Positions 52,951 through 63,466 of a stretch of 64,000 nucleotides of DNA are shown piece by piece (the first letter of the stretch is position 1; every line of letters begins with the position of its first letter). The stretch covers positions 186,001 through 250,000 of the forward strand of contig JAUJEB010000008.1 in assembly GCA_030442055.1 (NCBI GenBank). Direction: 5' to 3'. The DNA comes from Agaribacillus aureus. GTDB taxonomy: Bacteria > Bacteroidota > Bacteroidia > Cytophagales > Cyclobacteriaceae. The translations under genes were made by a program, and so were the position numbers. Below the pieces are notes generated by a model that had not been told where the DNA came from, ran no database searches, and saw only the letters and a program-made list of their open reading frames with translations.

Positions 52951-55900
52951 GGGATACTTTGCTTTTACTTTTTTCCTTCATTAACCACAGGTAGGCATCT
53001 TCCAAATGGGCATTTACCTGGTAGGCGTTTTCATTTGGTTTGCTGGCGGCGAGGCATTTGACCTTTATTCGATCACCTTCTTTCATGTGATGTACAATCA
53101 AATGTTTATCCTTAATCTCTTCGAACGCAGTTGCATCAACCCAGAACTCCCAGACGATCCCCTCCGCAATTTCGGCCATCGTGGAGGGTGATCCGATGTA
53201 TTCAATATTACCTTGAATTAATACAGCGACCTGATTACAGGAGCTGGCAATGTCTTCAATGATATGGGTTGAGAAGATTACAATTCTTTCTCTGCTTAAT
53301 GTTACCAATAGATTTCTAAACCGTATTCTTTCCAGTGGATCTAACCCTGCCGTTGGTTCATCCACTACCAGTATTTTAGGCAGGTGCAGCAGAATTTGTG
53401 CAATGCCAATGCGCTGTTTCATGCCACCTGAAAATGAACCTATTTTTTTATGTTGGTGATCCAGCATGTGAACTGCCTCCAGCACGTATTGCACCCGCTT
53501 CTCCCTTTCATTTTTGTCAATGATGTTTTTTAAAATACCCTGATAGTGCAGGAAGTCATAGGGTGTCATGTTTTCGTAACTTCCAAAAGCCTGTGGTAAG
53601 TAACCAATTAAACCCTGCAATTCTTCTCTTTTCAAATTGGTATCAAAGCCATTGATCCAGATCTTACCATAGCTTTGATCCAATATGCCGCAAATGATGC
53701 GCATCAGGGTAGTCTTACCCGCTCCGTTTGGTCCCAACAATCCAAACATACCGTGATTTATGGTGAGGTTGACGCTATTAAGAGCCCTGAAGGGTTGTTT
53801 TTTGGCGCCGATAAAGGGGATCATAAACAGAAATCTGTAATAAGCCCTTTTGATCGCAGCAAATCTCCCGGTAATGGTATTGATGTTCAATGTAGTGGAT
53901 TGAATTTTTTTACCTGCCAGGTAGACCCAAATAGCGGCAAACCACAATATGGCAAAAAGTACAATTAAAACAAGATTATCTGCCTGTCTGGCCAAAAAAA
54001 ACAGGTTAAAAGCAGGTATGCTCCAAAGCCAGCCCAGATACAAGAAATTGTACAATCTCTTATTTTTGGTTTTACCCTGCATTTGCCTGACTTGCATGAA
54101 GGTATTGATAACATTGATCACAAACAGGTAGAGTATTACCATAAAAAACCCCTGCCAGAATAACCCTGATAAAAAGAAATAAATGAAATAAACCAGGAAT
54201 CCTATCAAGGAGATTTGCCAGATAGCCCTTTCTGCCAAAGCGCTGAAAGTCGAGATTTTTTCACCCCTTTTTTCATGATTCAATTTGCCTGCTTTCCATT
54301 CTCTGGCGAATCGTCCACTTCTTCCGTATATCTTGGCAAGATTTTGTATCCGGATAGTCATCTTTTCATCCTTGCCAATAATTTCACTGTTGGCCTGTTT
54401 CAGCGCGCCTAAAATAAAATAAGTGGCGCCCGGGATTAAAATGACGGCAAACAAAAGACACATGATTTGCCATAACATGCCATCAACCTGAGCATAGATC
54501 AGGTAGGTTGTTGTTGCAAAAATCAATAGCTGCGCGACTTTTAATATAGTATTCAGGTTTTTAAACCACCTTAATGCACCTCCAAGCCCGGCGCTTAAGG
54601 TAGGTATGTACACCAGCGTCAAAAATGTACTGAATGCCAATCCTCCCATCACTGTAACTACAAAGGGTACGCCAATAGTGGTGACATACTCAGCCTGTCC
54701 CATGGCCATGGGTAACATAGCGACGATGGTGGTGATGGTGGTAATAGAGATGGGTCTTATTCGTGAGATGCCGGCCATAATCAATGCGCGATGTTCTCTG
54801 AAACCTTTTTTGCGGAGAATTTTTGCGTAGTCAATAAGTATAATGCCGTTGTTGACCACAACCCCCAGGAGTATTAAAAAACCGATCAGGGTATTGGCGT
54901 TTAGCAGTGAATTTCCGGTGAAAATTAATCCCAGGAAAGCCCCTACAGCAGCCATCGGGATCGAAAACATAATAACAAACGGCAAGTAAAGAGATTCAAA
55001 AACAGATGCGAGGATCATGAAAATGATGACAATAGCGGCAAAGATCAAAAAGTAAAATTCCTGTAGCAGCGGTTCTTCGTGGATAACCTCTACGGCAATT
55101 CCTGAAGGAATATTCATGGCGGCAACAAGCATATCAACTTCCAGCCTGGAATCTTCAAGTAGTGATTCCGAATCAAGCACCTCCTTGATAAAGCTGTATC
55201 GAATTTCAATCTGTTTCTCCTGGTTAAGTCTGCGAATGCCGCTCGTTCCGGTACCAAAAATTACGTTACTGAAACTTTGTAATTCGTAGCTGCTGCCCCC
55301 ATCGGAAACTACAGGTAAAGATTTCAGATCCTCCATTGACTTGGCAGTTTCTACCTCAGTTTCAGTTTTTATGGTTATGTCGTATTCTTCGTTCCCACTT
55401 TTGAATTTTGTTCCTGATGCAAATGATTTTTGAAATCCGGTGAGAGAAGACACAACATTTGGTAAGGTAAGGTTTCGGTCGCTCATTAATTGCTGGTCGA
55501 AGAAAATGTGGGCTTCCGGCCTGTCTCTATTGATATTTACATTGCTGTTTCTGATCGAAGAGAATCCCCTTAAATTAGCGTTGAGGTCTCTTGCTATGGT
55601 TTTCATTAACTCAAAATCCTGTCCTTTGATAATCACGCTTTCGGTTTTTGTGCCAATGCCCAGTAATTTTTCAAACCCCTCCGCCGGCGACGGACCTCCT
55701 CCTCCGGCACTGGCGCGATTGGCTTGTCTTTCGTCCAGCGTTATATCTAACTCCGGATATTGACTTCCGATATGTTGCAGTCGTGCCTTAATATCCTGTG
55801 CCGTGGCGCCATTTATTGACTCAAAATCTTCTACTAATTTTACATTCACGGTTGCACTCGATTCATCTAGTCTGCTAATGACTTTTTCTTGCTCCTCAAT

Positions 55901-57664
55901 TTGCAACACTTTCTCTTCAATGTCCCGGACGATTAAGTCAGTGTTTTCCATGGTGGCTCCCTGCGGCATGGTAATGTACATGTTGAGATCCTTTTTCTCT
56001 ACCTCATTGAGATTACTCACACTGACGAGGAGACTTAACAGGATGGCAACAAAGAACAGGACAATGCCACCCACGATGGTGGTAGCGGGGTTTCTAAGAC
56101 AGGTTTTCAGCAGGACAAGGTATAATTGGATCAATCGGTTTCTGATAGAAATGTTTTTGAAAGAATTGATCTGCAGATGCGGCGATTTTTTGATAGAATT
56201 ATGTGCCATCATGGGAATCAAAACAAGTGATACCGCCAGTGAAACCAGTAAGGTGGAGACAATGGAAACGCCAATGTGGGTTCCGATTAATTTCACCAAA
56301 AAATTTGAAGAGAAGACAAATGGTAAAAATACTGTAATGGTGGTAAGTGTGGCTGCGGTAACCGACCTGCTAACTTCTTTCGTTCCTATCGCAACCGCGT
56401 CTTCCGGTGATTTTCGGTTGGCAACGTGCCGGTATATATTTTCAATTACCACTACGCTATTATCCAGCAGCATGCCAATGGCCAAAGCCATGCCAATCAA
56501 TGTTAAGCTATTGACCGAGATATCAAAGGCATAGAACAAATTGAAGGCGGTAAAGATAGATACCGGAATAGCCAGTGTTAACGTGAAGATCAACCGGATC
56601 CTTTTAAGAAAGATCCACAGGATAAACACAGCCAACAGCCCACCTACCAGGGCAAGGTTGATAATCTGGCTGATATTTTTTTCCATTAATTCGGCCTGGT
56701 TGGATTGGATAACAACGCTGGCACCTTTTGGTTCCAGGGATTTATTCAGGGCTTCTATAGCTGCCTTGGTTTGATTGGAAAGTGCAATAATATTTGCCTG
56801 TGTATCTTTTGATAACTGAATTGAAACAGCGTCTTTACCATTAACACGGCTCAGAGATGTCTGTTCTTTCACCCCAAAGTAAACGTCAGCGACATCCCGT
56901 AGCAGCAATGGCCCTTTTTGTGAAACTACCAGATTTTCGAGATTTTTTATGTCGTCGATTTCTGAGCTTACATTAACAAAAAGCTTTTGGTTATTGTCCT
57001 TTACATGGCCTACGAAGGTTTTCTGCCGGGAATTTTTGGATAGTATCGAACTGATAGTATTCGGTGTGATGTCATTTGCCTCACAGGCATCATTGTCCAG
57101 AATTATTTCCACCGTTTTTTCACGTCCTCCAAAAACTTCTACGCCCGCAATACCATCAATATCATTTAACTCATTGACAACGTGCTGATCTGTCATATTT
57201 CTGACCCGGTCAATTCCGCCTTCGCCTAAAACTTGCAGCGACATAAATTGACTGGCTATTTGTTCTGTGTCTACCTTCAGGATATGGACGATAAACTCTT
57301 CCGGCAATGAGGCCTTCAGCGTTTCAATCTTTTGCTCTAACTTAATGTAGGCATATTTGATGTTGGTATGCTGCGTGAAGCTGATAAAAATCATTCCTTG
57401 CCGGCTGTTGGCACTCGACTCCACCTTTTCTATACCTTGCAATGTACTGATAGCTCCTTCGAGTGGTATAATTCCCTGATTTTCCAGGTAGCGGGGGTCA
57501 ACTTCTGTGGTTGTACTGATACGCACAATCAATAATGGCAGTTCTACGTTGGGAAACAATTCCACCGGCAACTTTTTGTAGGAGACATAACCGAGCATGG
57601 TTAACCCCAAAAACAGCATGCTGATGAGTGTTTTGCGGTGGATGATGAATTTCATTATTTCCAT
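52937..57664 (-). CDS. RND permease fused to extra membrane helices and an ABC ATPase
   Basis: A single open frame of 1575 residues. Residues 1 to about 1025 are an RND efflux permease of the hydrophobe/amphiphile type: TM1 start [16 protein letters not shown], two periplasmic halves, TM4 [15 protein letters not shown] (Asp 401, Asn 402) and the C-terminal half ending [11 protein letters not shown]. About residues 1030-1280 contain around six further hydrophobic helices. About 1285-1500 form a complete ABC ATPase: Walker [10 protein letters not shown] (Lys 1317), Q-loop LPQ, signature FSGGMKQR, Walker B ILVVDEP, D-loop GLDP and H-loop FSTHI. A short tail follows. Both transport engines look intact. 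It lies 42 bases after the partner RND gene. Confidence 0.92.
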   Translation of the reverse strand: MEIMKFIIHRKTLISMLFLGLTMLGYVSYKKLPVELFPNVELPLLIVRISTTTEVDPRYLENQGIIPLEGAISTLQGIEKVESSANSRQGMIFISFTQHTNIKYAYIKLEQKIETLKASLPEEFIVHILKVDTEQIASQFMSLQVLGEGGIDRVRNMTDQHVVNELNDIDGIAGVEVFGGREKTVEIILDNDACEANDITPNTISSILSKNSRQKTFVGHVKDNNQKLFVNVSSEIDDIKNLENLVVSQKGPLLLRDVADVYFGVKEQTSLSRVNGKDAVSIQLSKDTQANIIALSNQTKAAIEALNKSLEPKGASVVIQSNQAELMEKNISQIINLALVGGLLAVFILWIFLKRIRLIFTLTLAIPVSIFTAFNLFYAFDISVNSLTLIGMALAIGMLLDNSVVVIENIYRHVANRKSPEDAVAIGTKEVSRSVTAATLTTITVFLPFVFSSNFLVKLIGTHIGVSIVSTLLVSLAVSLVLIPMMAHNSIKKSPHLQINSFKNISIRNRLIQLYLVLLKTCLRNPATTIVGGIVLFFVAILLSLLVSVSNLNEVEKKDLNMYITMPQGATMENTDLIVRDIEEKVLQIEEQEKVISRLDESSATVNVKLVEDFESINGATAQDIKARLQHIGSQYPELDITLDERQANRASAGGGGPSPAEGFEKLLGIGTKTESVIIKGQDFELMKTIARDLNANLRGFSSIRNSNVNINRDRPEAHIFFDQQLMSDRNLTLPNVVSSLTGFQKSFASGTKFKSGNEEYDITIKTETEVETAKSMEDLKSLPVVSDGGSSYELQSFSNVIFGTGTSGIRRLNQEKQIEIRYSFIKEVLDSESLLEDSRLEVDMLVAAMNIPSGIAVEVIHEEPLLQEFYFLIFAAIVIIFMILASVFESLYLPFVIMFSIPMAAVGAFLGLIFTGNSLLNANTLIGFLILLGVVVNNGIILIDYAKILRKKGFREHRALIMAGISRIRPISITTITTIVAMLPMAMGQAEYVTTIGVPFVVTVMGGLAFSTFLTLVYIPTLSAGLGGALRWFKNLNTILKVAQLLIFATTTYLIYAQVDGMLWQIMCLLFAVILIPGATYFILGALKQANSEIIGKDEKMTIRIQNLAKIYGRSGRFAREWKAGKLNHEKRGEKISTFSALAERAIWQISLIGFLVYFIYFFLSGLFWQGFFMVILYLFVINVINTFMQVRQMQGKTKNKRLYNFLYLGWLWSIPAFNLFFLARQADNLVLIVLFAILWFAAIWVYLAGKKIQSTTLNINTITGRFAAIKRAYYRFLFMIPFIGAKKQPFRALNSVNLTINHGMFGLLGPNGAGKTTLMRIICGILDQSYGKIWINGFDTNLKREELQGLIGYLPQAFGSYENMTPYDFLHYQGILKNIIDKNEREKRVQYVLEAVHMLDHQHKKIGSFSGGMKQRIGIAQILLHLPKILVVDEPTAGLDPLERIRFRNLLVTLSRERIVIFSTHIIEDIASSCNQVAVLIQGNIEYIGSPSTMAEIAEGIVWEFWVDATAFEEIKDKHLIVHHMKEGDRIKVKCLAASKPNENAYQVNAHLEDAYLWLMKEKSKSKVSHEIS

Positions 57665-57706
57665 GTTTCTAATGCCAAACCGGGTAGATTATTTTGTGAA
57701 ATTTAA

Positions 57707-60700
57707 TTATTGACTTGTTTGTGTCGAAGTCCGTTTTGTTAATGTCAGCCACCAATTGTCAATTACCATATAAACACAAGGAATAACGGCTAAAGTGAGC
57801 AATGTAGAGGAAACCAAACCTCCGATGACGGCAAGAGCCATGGGAGAACGCAGTGAAGCACTTTCTCCAAAGCCGAAGGTAAGAGGCAGTAAAGCCAATA
57901 TGGTGGTTAAACTGGTCATAATGATTGGGCGAATTCTTTGTTGCCCCGCGGCGATGATAGCATCTTTTACCGGCGAACCCTGTCGCTTAAACTGATTGAT
58001 GGCATCTACCAAAATAATAGAGTCATTCACGGCAATACCTGTAAGCATGATAATACCAATGTAAGCCATGATATTCAGTGGTTGACCAATCACAAAAAAC
58101 GTTGCCACGGCACCCACCGCGGCCAGGGGTATGGTCAACAGAATTGTGAATGGATGCACGAGGGATTCAAACTGGGAAGCCAGTACCATGTATACCAGTA
58201 TGATGGAAAGCAACAAGGCAAACCTCAAATTTTTCACGGATTCTCTTCTTTTTAATTCCTCTCCTATGACCGAGATTTTGTAGTCGGCGGGTAGAGGGAT
58301 CGTTTCCAGATCGTTTTCCAGCTTGCTTACAATTTGATCATATGGTAACGCGTCATTGATTTGGGCGCTGACGGTCGCTACCCTGTTTTGATTGCGACGA
58401 TTGATGGTGTTAGGGCTTAATACAGTTTCGATTTTAGCAACCTCGTCAATCCGTAAATCCTTGTCTCCATTTTTAAGGGTTATATTATCGAGTTGAGTAA
58501 GCGGGATCTCCGGGATTTTAATGGAGATGTTCTGTGTTTCTCCAGCTTTTTCCAACTTACCGGCATCCTTCCCCGACAGCTGATCTTTTACCTGATTGGT
58601 GATACTTTCGGTAGAAATGTTATGAAATCCAGCCAGATACTTATCGACTTTTATTTCTATTTGCGGCACCTGTTCATCGAGCGAAGATTTGACGTTGTGC
58701 AGGTAGACATTGTCTTGCATTCTGGACGTGATAGTATCAATGATAGGTTTTATCTCTTCCATTAATTTGCCCCTTACCTCTACAATCAATGGAGCCTCAT
58801 CCGTACCCACCACTGATTCAAGGGCACTTTCATCATTGGCAAAATTCACGGATAAACCGGGAATATTTTGCAGGTAATCACCCATCACCTGTGTGACCAT
58901 ATTGATTTTAACGGGGCTATCTTTTTTAAATATTAATTTTAGATTAGCCTTGTGCTCATCTTCGATATTGCTGTTCTCAAACGCACTGTTATCGTTATTA
59001 CCAATGTGGCTGTAAACTTTTTCCAGGTGATCGGGAAATATGGTAAAAAGCTGATGTTCAATCTGACTTACCGTATTCCGGGTGCGTTCGAGCCGGGTGC
59101 CTTCGGGAAGGCTGATATCGATGGATAAACTTCTGGTATCGGTTCTCGGCATATACTCGCTACCGATGACCGGTAGCAAAAAGTAGGCGCCGGCAACCAG
59201 GGTGGCAGCCAGCAGAATAAACTTCCACTTGTGACTTAGGATATTATCTAAAATACGACCGTAGGCATTGAAAGCGAAAGTTTTCTGACGCACAGCTGTT
59301 TGACGCTCTTTGAAGATCCTTGTGAATAACATCGGGATTACAAGAATAGCGACTACCAGCGAGGAAACCAGTGAAAAAGCGACTGTCCATGCCTGATCTT
59401 TAAACAATTCTCCGGAGGCGCCCTGGACATATACGATGGGAAGAAAAACAATAATCGTAGTCAGGGTAGATGCTATTATGGCGCCACCTACTTCAGTAGT
59501 GCCTTTAATGGCAGACTCCTTTAGGGTCAAACCGTTTTCCCTGTTTCTAAAAATGCTTTCCATTACCACAATGGCGTTATCTACCAACATACCCGCTCCC
59601 AGGGCAAGCCCTCCAAGCGTCATAACATTTAAACTCAGGTTATTAAAATACATGAGGTTAAAAGTCGCTACAATTGAAACGGGAATAGCAATACTAATAA
59701 TAACAGTAGTGCCAATGCGCCGAAGAAATACAAACAATATAACGGTAGCAAATAACGCACCCAGCAGGCCTGACTCTTTCACTTCATCAATGGCCTCCTG
59801 AATGAAGCTGCCCTGGTTTTGAACCACGACAAATTCATAGCCCACCAATGATTTTTTTAAATCCTGCAGGGCCTTGTTTAATTCGTTGACAGCTGTTACT
59901 GTGTTGAACTTGGTTTCCTTGTAAATGGAAAGGCCAAGACTTCTCTTTTGATTGATCCGGACAATATTGGAAGGCTCGTGATCTTTCATCTGCACCGTTG
60001 CAATTTCTTTTAACAGGATGGGTATCTTTTCTGAGGAATCTGCATTTGTTGCCGAGGAGGTTCCTTGCGGTGCGTCACCCTGAGCCGAGCGGGGTGTATA
60101 ACCTACCACAATGTTTTCCATATCTTCCAGTCCCCTGATAATACTGATCCCCTTAATGATGTATTTTTTTCCCAGATCTTCTATTGCCCCACCGGAAACG
60201 CTGCGATTGTAGCTTTGAATTTTGGTAACGATCTGCTCGACGGTCAGGCCATAAGAGGCCAGCAAATAGGGATCCGTTTCAATGACAATTTCCTTTTCCT
60301 GCTGGCCGGCGATTTTGACGTCCGCAACACCCTCTAATCGGATTAACTCATTTCTGATATAATTCTCTGCGGTCTTTCTGAGTTCGTTGAAATCATCGAT
60401 GCCAGGATGATACAACCCAAGGATCATGATGGGTGTGGCATTGGGGTCGTATTGTGAAATATTCAATTCATCGATTTCGGTATTTTGCGTATACGATGAA
60501 AGCGCTTTTTGCAAATCCAGAAATGCTTCATCCATATCCTTTTCCCAGCCGTATTGAACAGTGATGCGACCATATCCTGGTTTGCAAATACTACTGACTT
60601 CTACAGCGCCACGTTGTCGAATGGCCAGTGATTCAATCCCTTCAATGAATTGTTTTTCCACTTCTTCAGGGGGCCTTTCCCCGACTTTTAACTCGATGAA

Positions 60701-60838
60701 TAATTTTGGATTATTCAGATCGGGAAACAATTCAATGCCCAGTTTATCAAAAGAAATAAATCCAAGTAAAAGAACACCCAGTACCATCATTAATATGGTC
60801 GTGGGGAATTTTACAGCGAAGTTTACAATGTTTTTCAT
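57707..60838 (-). CDS. Efflux RND transporter permease subunit
   Basis: A 1043-residue inner-membrane RND pump with 12 predicted helices and two large periplasmic loops, driven by proton motive force. The TM4 motif GAGMLVDNAIVVMES carries Asp 420 with Asn 421, like the RND half of the fusion protein. It lies directly after the adaptor gene (33 bases) and before the fusion gene, an order like that of MdtABC-type systems with two RND subunits and one adaptor. The substrate is unknown. Confidence 0.93.
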   Translation of the reverse strand: MKNIVNFAVKFPTTILMMVLGVLLLGFISFDKLGIELFPDLNNPKLFIELKVGERPPEEVEKQFIEGIESLAIRQRGAVEVSSICKPGYGRITVQYGWEKDMDEAFLDLQKALSSYTQNTEIDELNISQYDPNATPIMILGLYHPGIDDFNELRKTAENYIRNELIRLEGVADVKIAGQQEKEIVIETDPYLLASYGLTVEQIVTKIQSYNRSVSGGAIEDLGKKYIIKGISIIRGLEDMENIVVGYTPRSAQGDAPQGTSSATNADSSEKIPILLKEIATVQMKDHEPSNIVRINQKRSLGLSIYKETKFNTVTAVNELNKALQDLKKSLVGYEFVVVQNQGSFIQEAIDEVKESGLLGALFATVILFVFLRRIGTTVIISIAIPVSIVATFNLMYFNNLSLNVMTLGGLALGAGMLVDNAIVVMESIFRNRENGLTLKESAIKGTTEVGGAIIASTLTTIIVFLPIVYVQGASGELFKDQAWTVAFSLVSSLVVAILVIPMLFTRIFKERQTAVRQKTFAFNAYGRILDNILSHKWKFILLAATLVAGAYFLLPVIGSEYMPRTDTRSLSIDISLPEGTRLERTRNTVSQIEHQLFTIFPDHLEKVYSHIGNNDNSAFENSNIEDEHKANLKLIFKKDSPVKINMVTQVMGDYLQNIPGLSVNFANDESALESVVGTDEAPLIVEVRGKLMEEIKPIIDTITSRMQDNVYLHNVKSSLDEQVPQIEIKVDKYLAGFHNISTESITNQVKDQLSGKDAGKLEKAGETQNISIKIPEIPLTQLDNITLKNGDKDLRIDEVAKIETVLSPNTINRRNQNRVATVSAQINDALPYDQIVSKLENDLETIPLPADYKISVIGEELKRRESVKNLRFALLLSIILVYMVLASQFESLVHPFTILLTIPLAAVGAVATFFVIGQPLNIMAYIGIIMLTGIAVNDSIILVDAINQFKRQGSPVKDAIIAAGQQRIRPIIMTSLTTILALLPLTFGFGESASLRSPMALAVIGGLVSSTLLTLAVIPCVYMVIDNWWLTLTKRTSTQTSQ

Positions 60839-60871
60839 AACGGAAAATCAGCTTAAAGACCGCCTGTGAAA

Positions 60872-61939
60872 TCAGCGTACAACACTTACCTTGGATTTGT
60901 CTTTCAATGTTTCAAAACCTTTTATTACCAAACGGTCGTTTGTATTAATGCCTTTGACAACCTCAATGAAATCTGGGTTTTCCAGACCTGTAGTGATTTG
61001 CCTTTCTCTGGCTATGCCATTTTCCACTACAAACAGCACTTTACCATTTTGTTTGGATAGTATAATGTCTTTAGGGATGACAACGGTGCTGTCCTTTTTC
61101 TGCACGAGTATCTCGGCCTTTACGAACATACCCGGGCGAATGGATTGTTGCCGGTTGTTGATTAATAAAATGCTTTGGAACGTTCTCGTATCCGGATTGA
61201 TCACCGGCGAGATCTGATCGATGTTTCCTATCAACGTGTCCTTGTTTATGGTGTAATTCATGACCCTCACCATCTGTCCTTTCTTCACATCAGGAAGATT
61301 CTTTTCCGGCAGTTCAACCTCCAGCAACAGTTCCTTATAATTCATGATTTTTACCATTTCCTTTCCCTGCTCCACTTTCACGCCTGGCGTGTAATGAGGG
61401 AGGGCCACAATGGTCCCACCAAAAGGTGACCTTACCGATGTTTTGCCAATTTGTAAGGAAGCATTCTCAAAAGCATATTTCGCATTTATGTATTCGACTT
61501 CTGAATTTTTTAATTCTCTGAGTGTAACACCTCCCTTATCATATAATGACTTTTGTTTTTCATAGTTATTCTTCGATACCTCCAGGTTAAGTTTTTTGGA
61601 TTCTATCTGTGCGTTGTTTTCAAATTCCTTGTCTTCCAGGCGAATGATTACCTGTCCTCTTTTTACCTTATCCCCCAACGCAAACGGTTTACCGGTTGCC
61701 GGATTCCTGAGGAGGTAATATGCGCCGGCAAGATCTGATTTGAGATATGCCTCCTGTGTGGCATAAACGGTTCCGGTAGTTTGAATAAACATCTCTATGG
61801 ATTGTGGCTTGATATTGAGTACGGAGACGGGAACCTTGATTTCAGAATCGATATTTGTGTTTTGTTCACTGCAAGCCCCGTGCAGAAGCAAGATGCCCAG
61901 CAACAAAAATGAAATGATTTTTACACCGTAAAATTTCAT
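60872..61939 (-). CDS. RND periplasmic adaptor (membrane-fusion protein), lipoprotein
   Basis: A 355-residue adaptor with a lipoprotein signal (LLLHGAC, Cys about 23). The lipoyl/barrel-sandwich half includes GTVYATQEAYLKSDLAG and KVKRGQVIIRLED; a helical hairpin follows (about 115-155) and then the beta-barrel domain (VRVMNYTINKDTLIGNIDQI). Such adaptors link RND pumps to TolC. As the only adaptor here it presumably serves both RND subunits. It starts 14 bases after the TolC-like gene. Confidence 0.92.
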   Translation of the reverse strand: MKFYGVKIISFLLLGILLLHGACSEQNTNIDSEIKVPVSVLNIKPQSIEMFIQTTGTVYATQEAYLKSDLAGAYYLLRNPATGKPFALGDKVKRGQVIIRLEDKEFENNAQIESKKLNLEVSKNNYEKQKSLYDKGGVTLRELKNSEVEYINAKYAFENASLQIGKTSVRSPFGGTIVALPHYTPGVKVEQGKEMVKIMNYKELLLEVELPEKNLPDVKKGQMVRVMNYTINKDTLIGNIDQISPVINPDTRTFQSILLINNRQQSIRPGMFVKAEILVQKKDSTVVIPKDIILSKQNGKVLFVVENGIARERQITTGLENPDFIEVVKGINTNDRLVIKGFETLKDKSKVSVVR

Positions 61940-61953
61940 AGATTATAAGGAGT

Positions 61954-63450
61954 TTAATTTTTTTGTTCAAGCGGAATATTAAGTATTGACTGTTGGGTTT
62001 CGAAATCCCAGAGCGACTGTATTTTTAAATTCAGCAGCTCGAGTTTGTAATTGATCAATGCATTCGATAATGCAATTTTTTTATCTGACAACTGAATTTG
62101 AAATTGGTTGAGATCCATACTTGTGAGATCTCCATTTTGATATCTTTCAAGATTAATCTCATACGTCAACTCTGCATTTTCTACATTTTGCCTGGCAATT
62201 TCTATCTGCATTTCGAGGTTTTGCAAACTTCTGTAGACTTGTCGCATGGTAATGATAATGTCGTTTTTCTGATCTGATAAATCTATTTTGCTAACCTCAA
62301 GGTCGGCCCTTGATGCATCAAGGCGCGCCTTTTTTTCTCCCCAGTCCCAAAGGGGAATATTGAAAGAAACCGCTACCCTCGGGTTGTTGGTAGGTGACTC
62401 ATAGACGTTGCTAAATTTTGAATCATCACCGAATACGCCCATGGACAGAGAGATATTTCCTTTAAACTCATTTTGGGCATTGGTTCGTATCAATTCGAAT
62501 TGTGACCTTTCTATACTGATTTCTCTTTGTCTCAATTCCATTCTTTGATCAAGGCCGTGTTGAATGGCTTCCTCCAGATTGATTTTATAGGGACTTAATG
62601 TGACGTCTGCCAGGACACTTACTTGCTCAAAGACCGAGATGCCAATCATCACTTTAAAGTTGTCCTTTGCATTTTCCAGGGCCACCTGCTGATTCTGTAA
62701 TTTTGATTTACTACTGGCCAGGTTGAGTTCAGCCTGGTATAATTCCTCTTTGGCAGAGAGCCCGGCCTCTACCTTATTTTTTGTAATGTCATAGCTGGTC
62801 TGTTGATTTTCCAGTTCATCCCGGGCGATTTGCAGACTGTTTTGTTGTTGATAAACATCGTAAAAACTTTGTGTCACATTCTTTTCCAGATTCAGCAGTT
62901 GCATGGCGTGATTGATCTGGGCATTTTCCAGATTCAACTCTAATTCCTTCAGCTGCAACCGGGTGCGGTTATAGGTAAAAATAGGCTGCTCCAATTGCAG
63001 ATAAAGATTATTACTGTAAGTTTTGGTTCTGACATCCTGAAATTCGCTGAAGTTATCACGGTATCCTAACCGGTTGATAAGCGAAAGTGTCCCGTCTGTT
63101 TTAGTGATTGGCTGAATGACCGAAAACGTTCCGAATGAATTGTAATCTTCACTGGTATTCCAGGTAGAAAAGAATTCGTCAAACACACGGCTTCGGCTGA
63201 AATCAAAAGGAGTAATCTCCAAAGAGAATTTTGACTTTAGACTGGCATGTTGCGCGTCGAGGCTTTTGCGATTACTTTCCAGGTTGAGCACGGATCTCTT
63301 TATATCCGGACTGCTTACCTTTGCAATTTCCAATGCTTTTTCCAACGTCATTACGGTTTGTCCGCAGACCTTGGAAGGTGCAAAAGAGAAAGCAGTCAAT
63401 GCCAGGCTTAATAATATAATTGCAATTTGGGGATGATTAAATATTCTCAT
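61954..63450 (-). CDS. TolC-family outer-membrane efflux protein
   Basis: A 498-residue outer-membrane channel with a signal peptide (to about residue 30). The TolC-family heptad helices are visible: MTLEKALEIAKVSSPDIKRS at the start of the mature part and the paired repeats LELNLENAQINHAM and VENAELTYEINLERYQNGDL. It follows the golvesin-domain gene by 16 bases and provides the outer-membrane exit of the RND system. Confidence 0.92.
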   Translation of the reverse strand: MRIFNHPQIAIILLSLALTAFSFAPSKVCGQTVMTLEKALEIAKVSSPDIKRSVLNLESNRKSLDAQHASLKSKFSLEITPFDFSRSRVFDEFFSTWNTSEDYNSFGTFSVIQPITKTDGTLSLINRLGYRDNFSEFQDVRTKTYSNNLYLQLEQPIFTYNRTRLQLKELELNLENAQINHAMQLLNLEKNVTQSFYDVYQQQNSLQIARDELENQQTSYDITKNKVEAGLSAKEELYQAELNLASSKSKLQNQQVALENAKDNFKVMIGISVFEQVSVLADVTLSPYKINLEEAIQHGLDQRMELRQREISIERSQFELIRTNAQNEFKGNISLSMGVFGDDSKFSNVYESPTNNPRVAVSFNIPLWDWGEKKARLDASRADLEVSKIDLSDQKNDIIITMRQVYRSLQNLEMQIEIARQNVENAELTYEINLERYQNGDLTSMDLNQFQIQLSDKKIALSNALINYKLELLNLKIQSLWDFETQQSILNIPLEQKN

Positions 63451-63466
63451 TCTTAATTTTAAAATT

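Noticed and set aside
55803-56534. Plus-strand open frame of 243 codons
   Set aside because: It is antisense to the RND half of the fusion gene; its hydrophobic look reflects the complement of membrane-helix codons.
52937-57664. Assembly artefact joining two genes
   Set aside because: The frame is continuous through a 250-residue membrane linker with no stop or frame change, and the next gene overlaps its end as in an ordinary operon. Read-level checking would still be wise.
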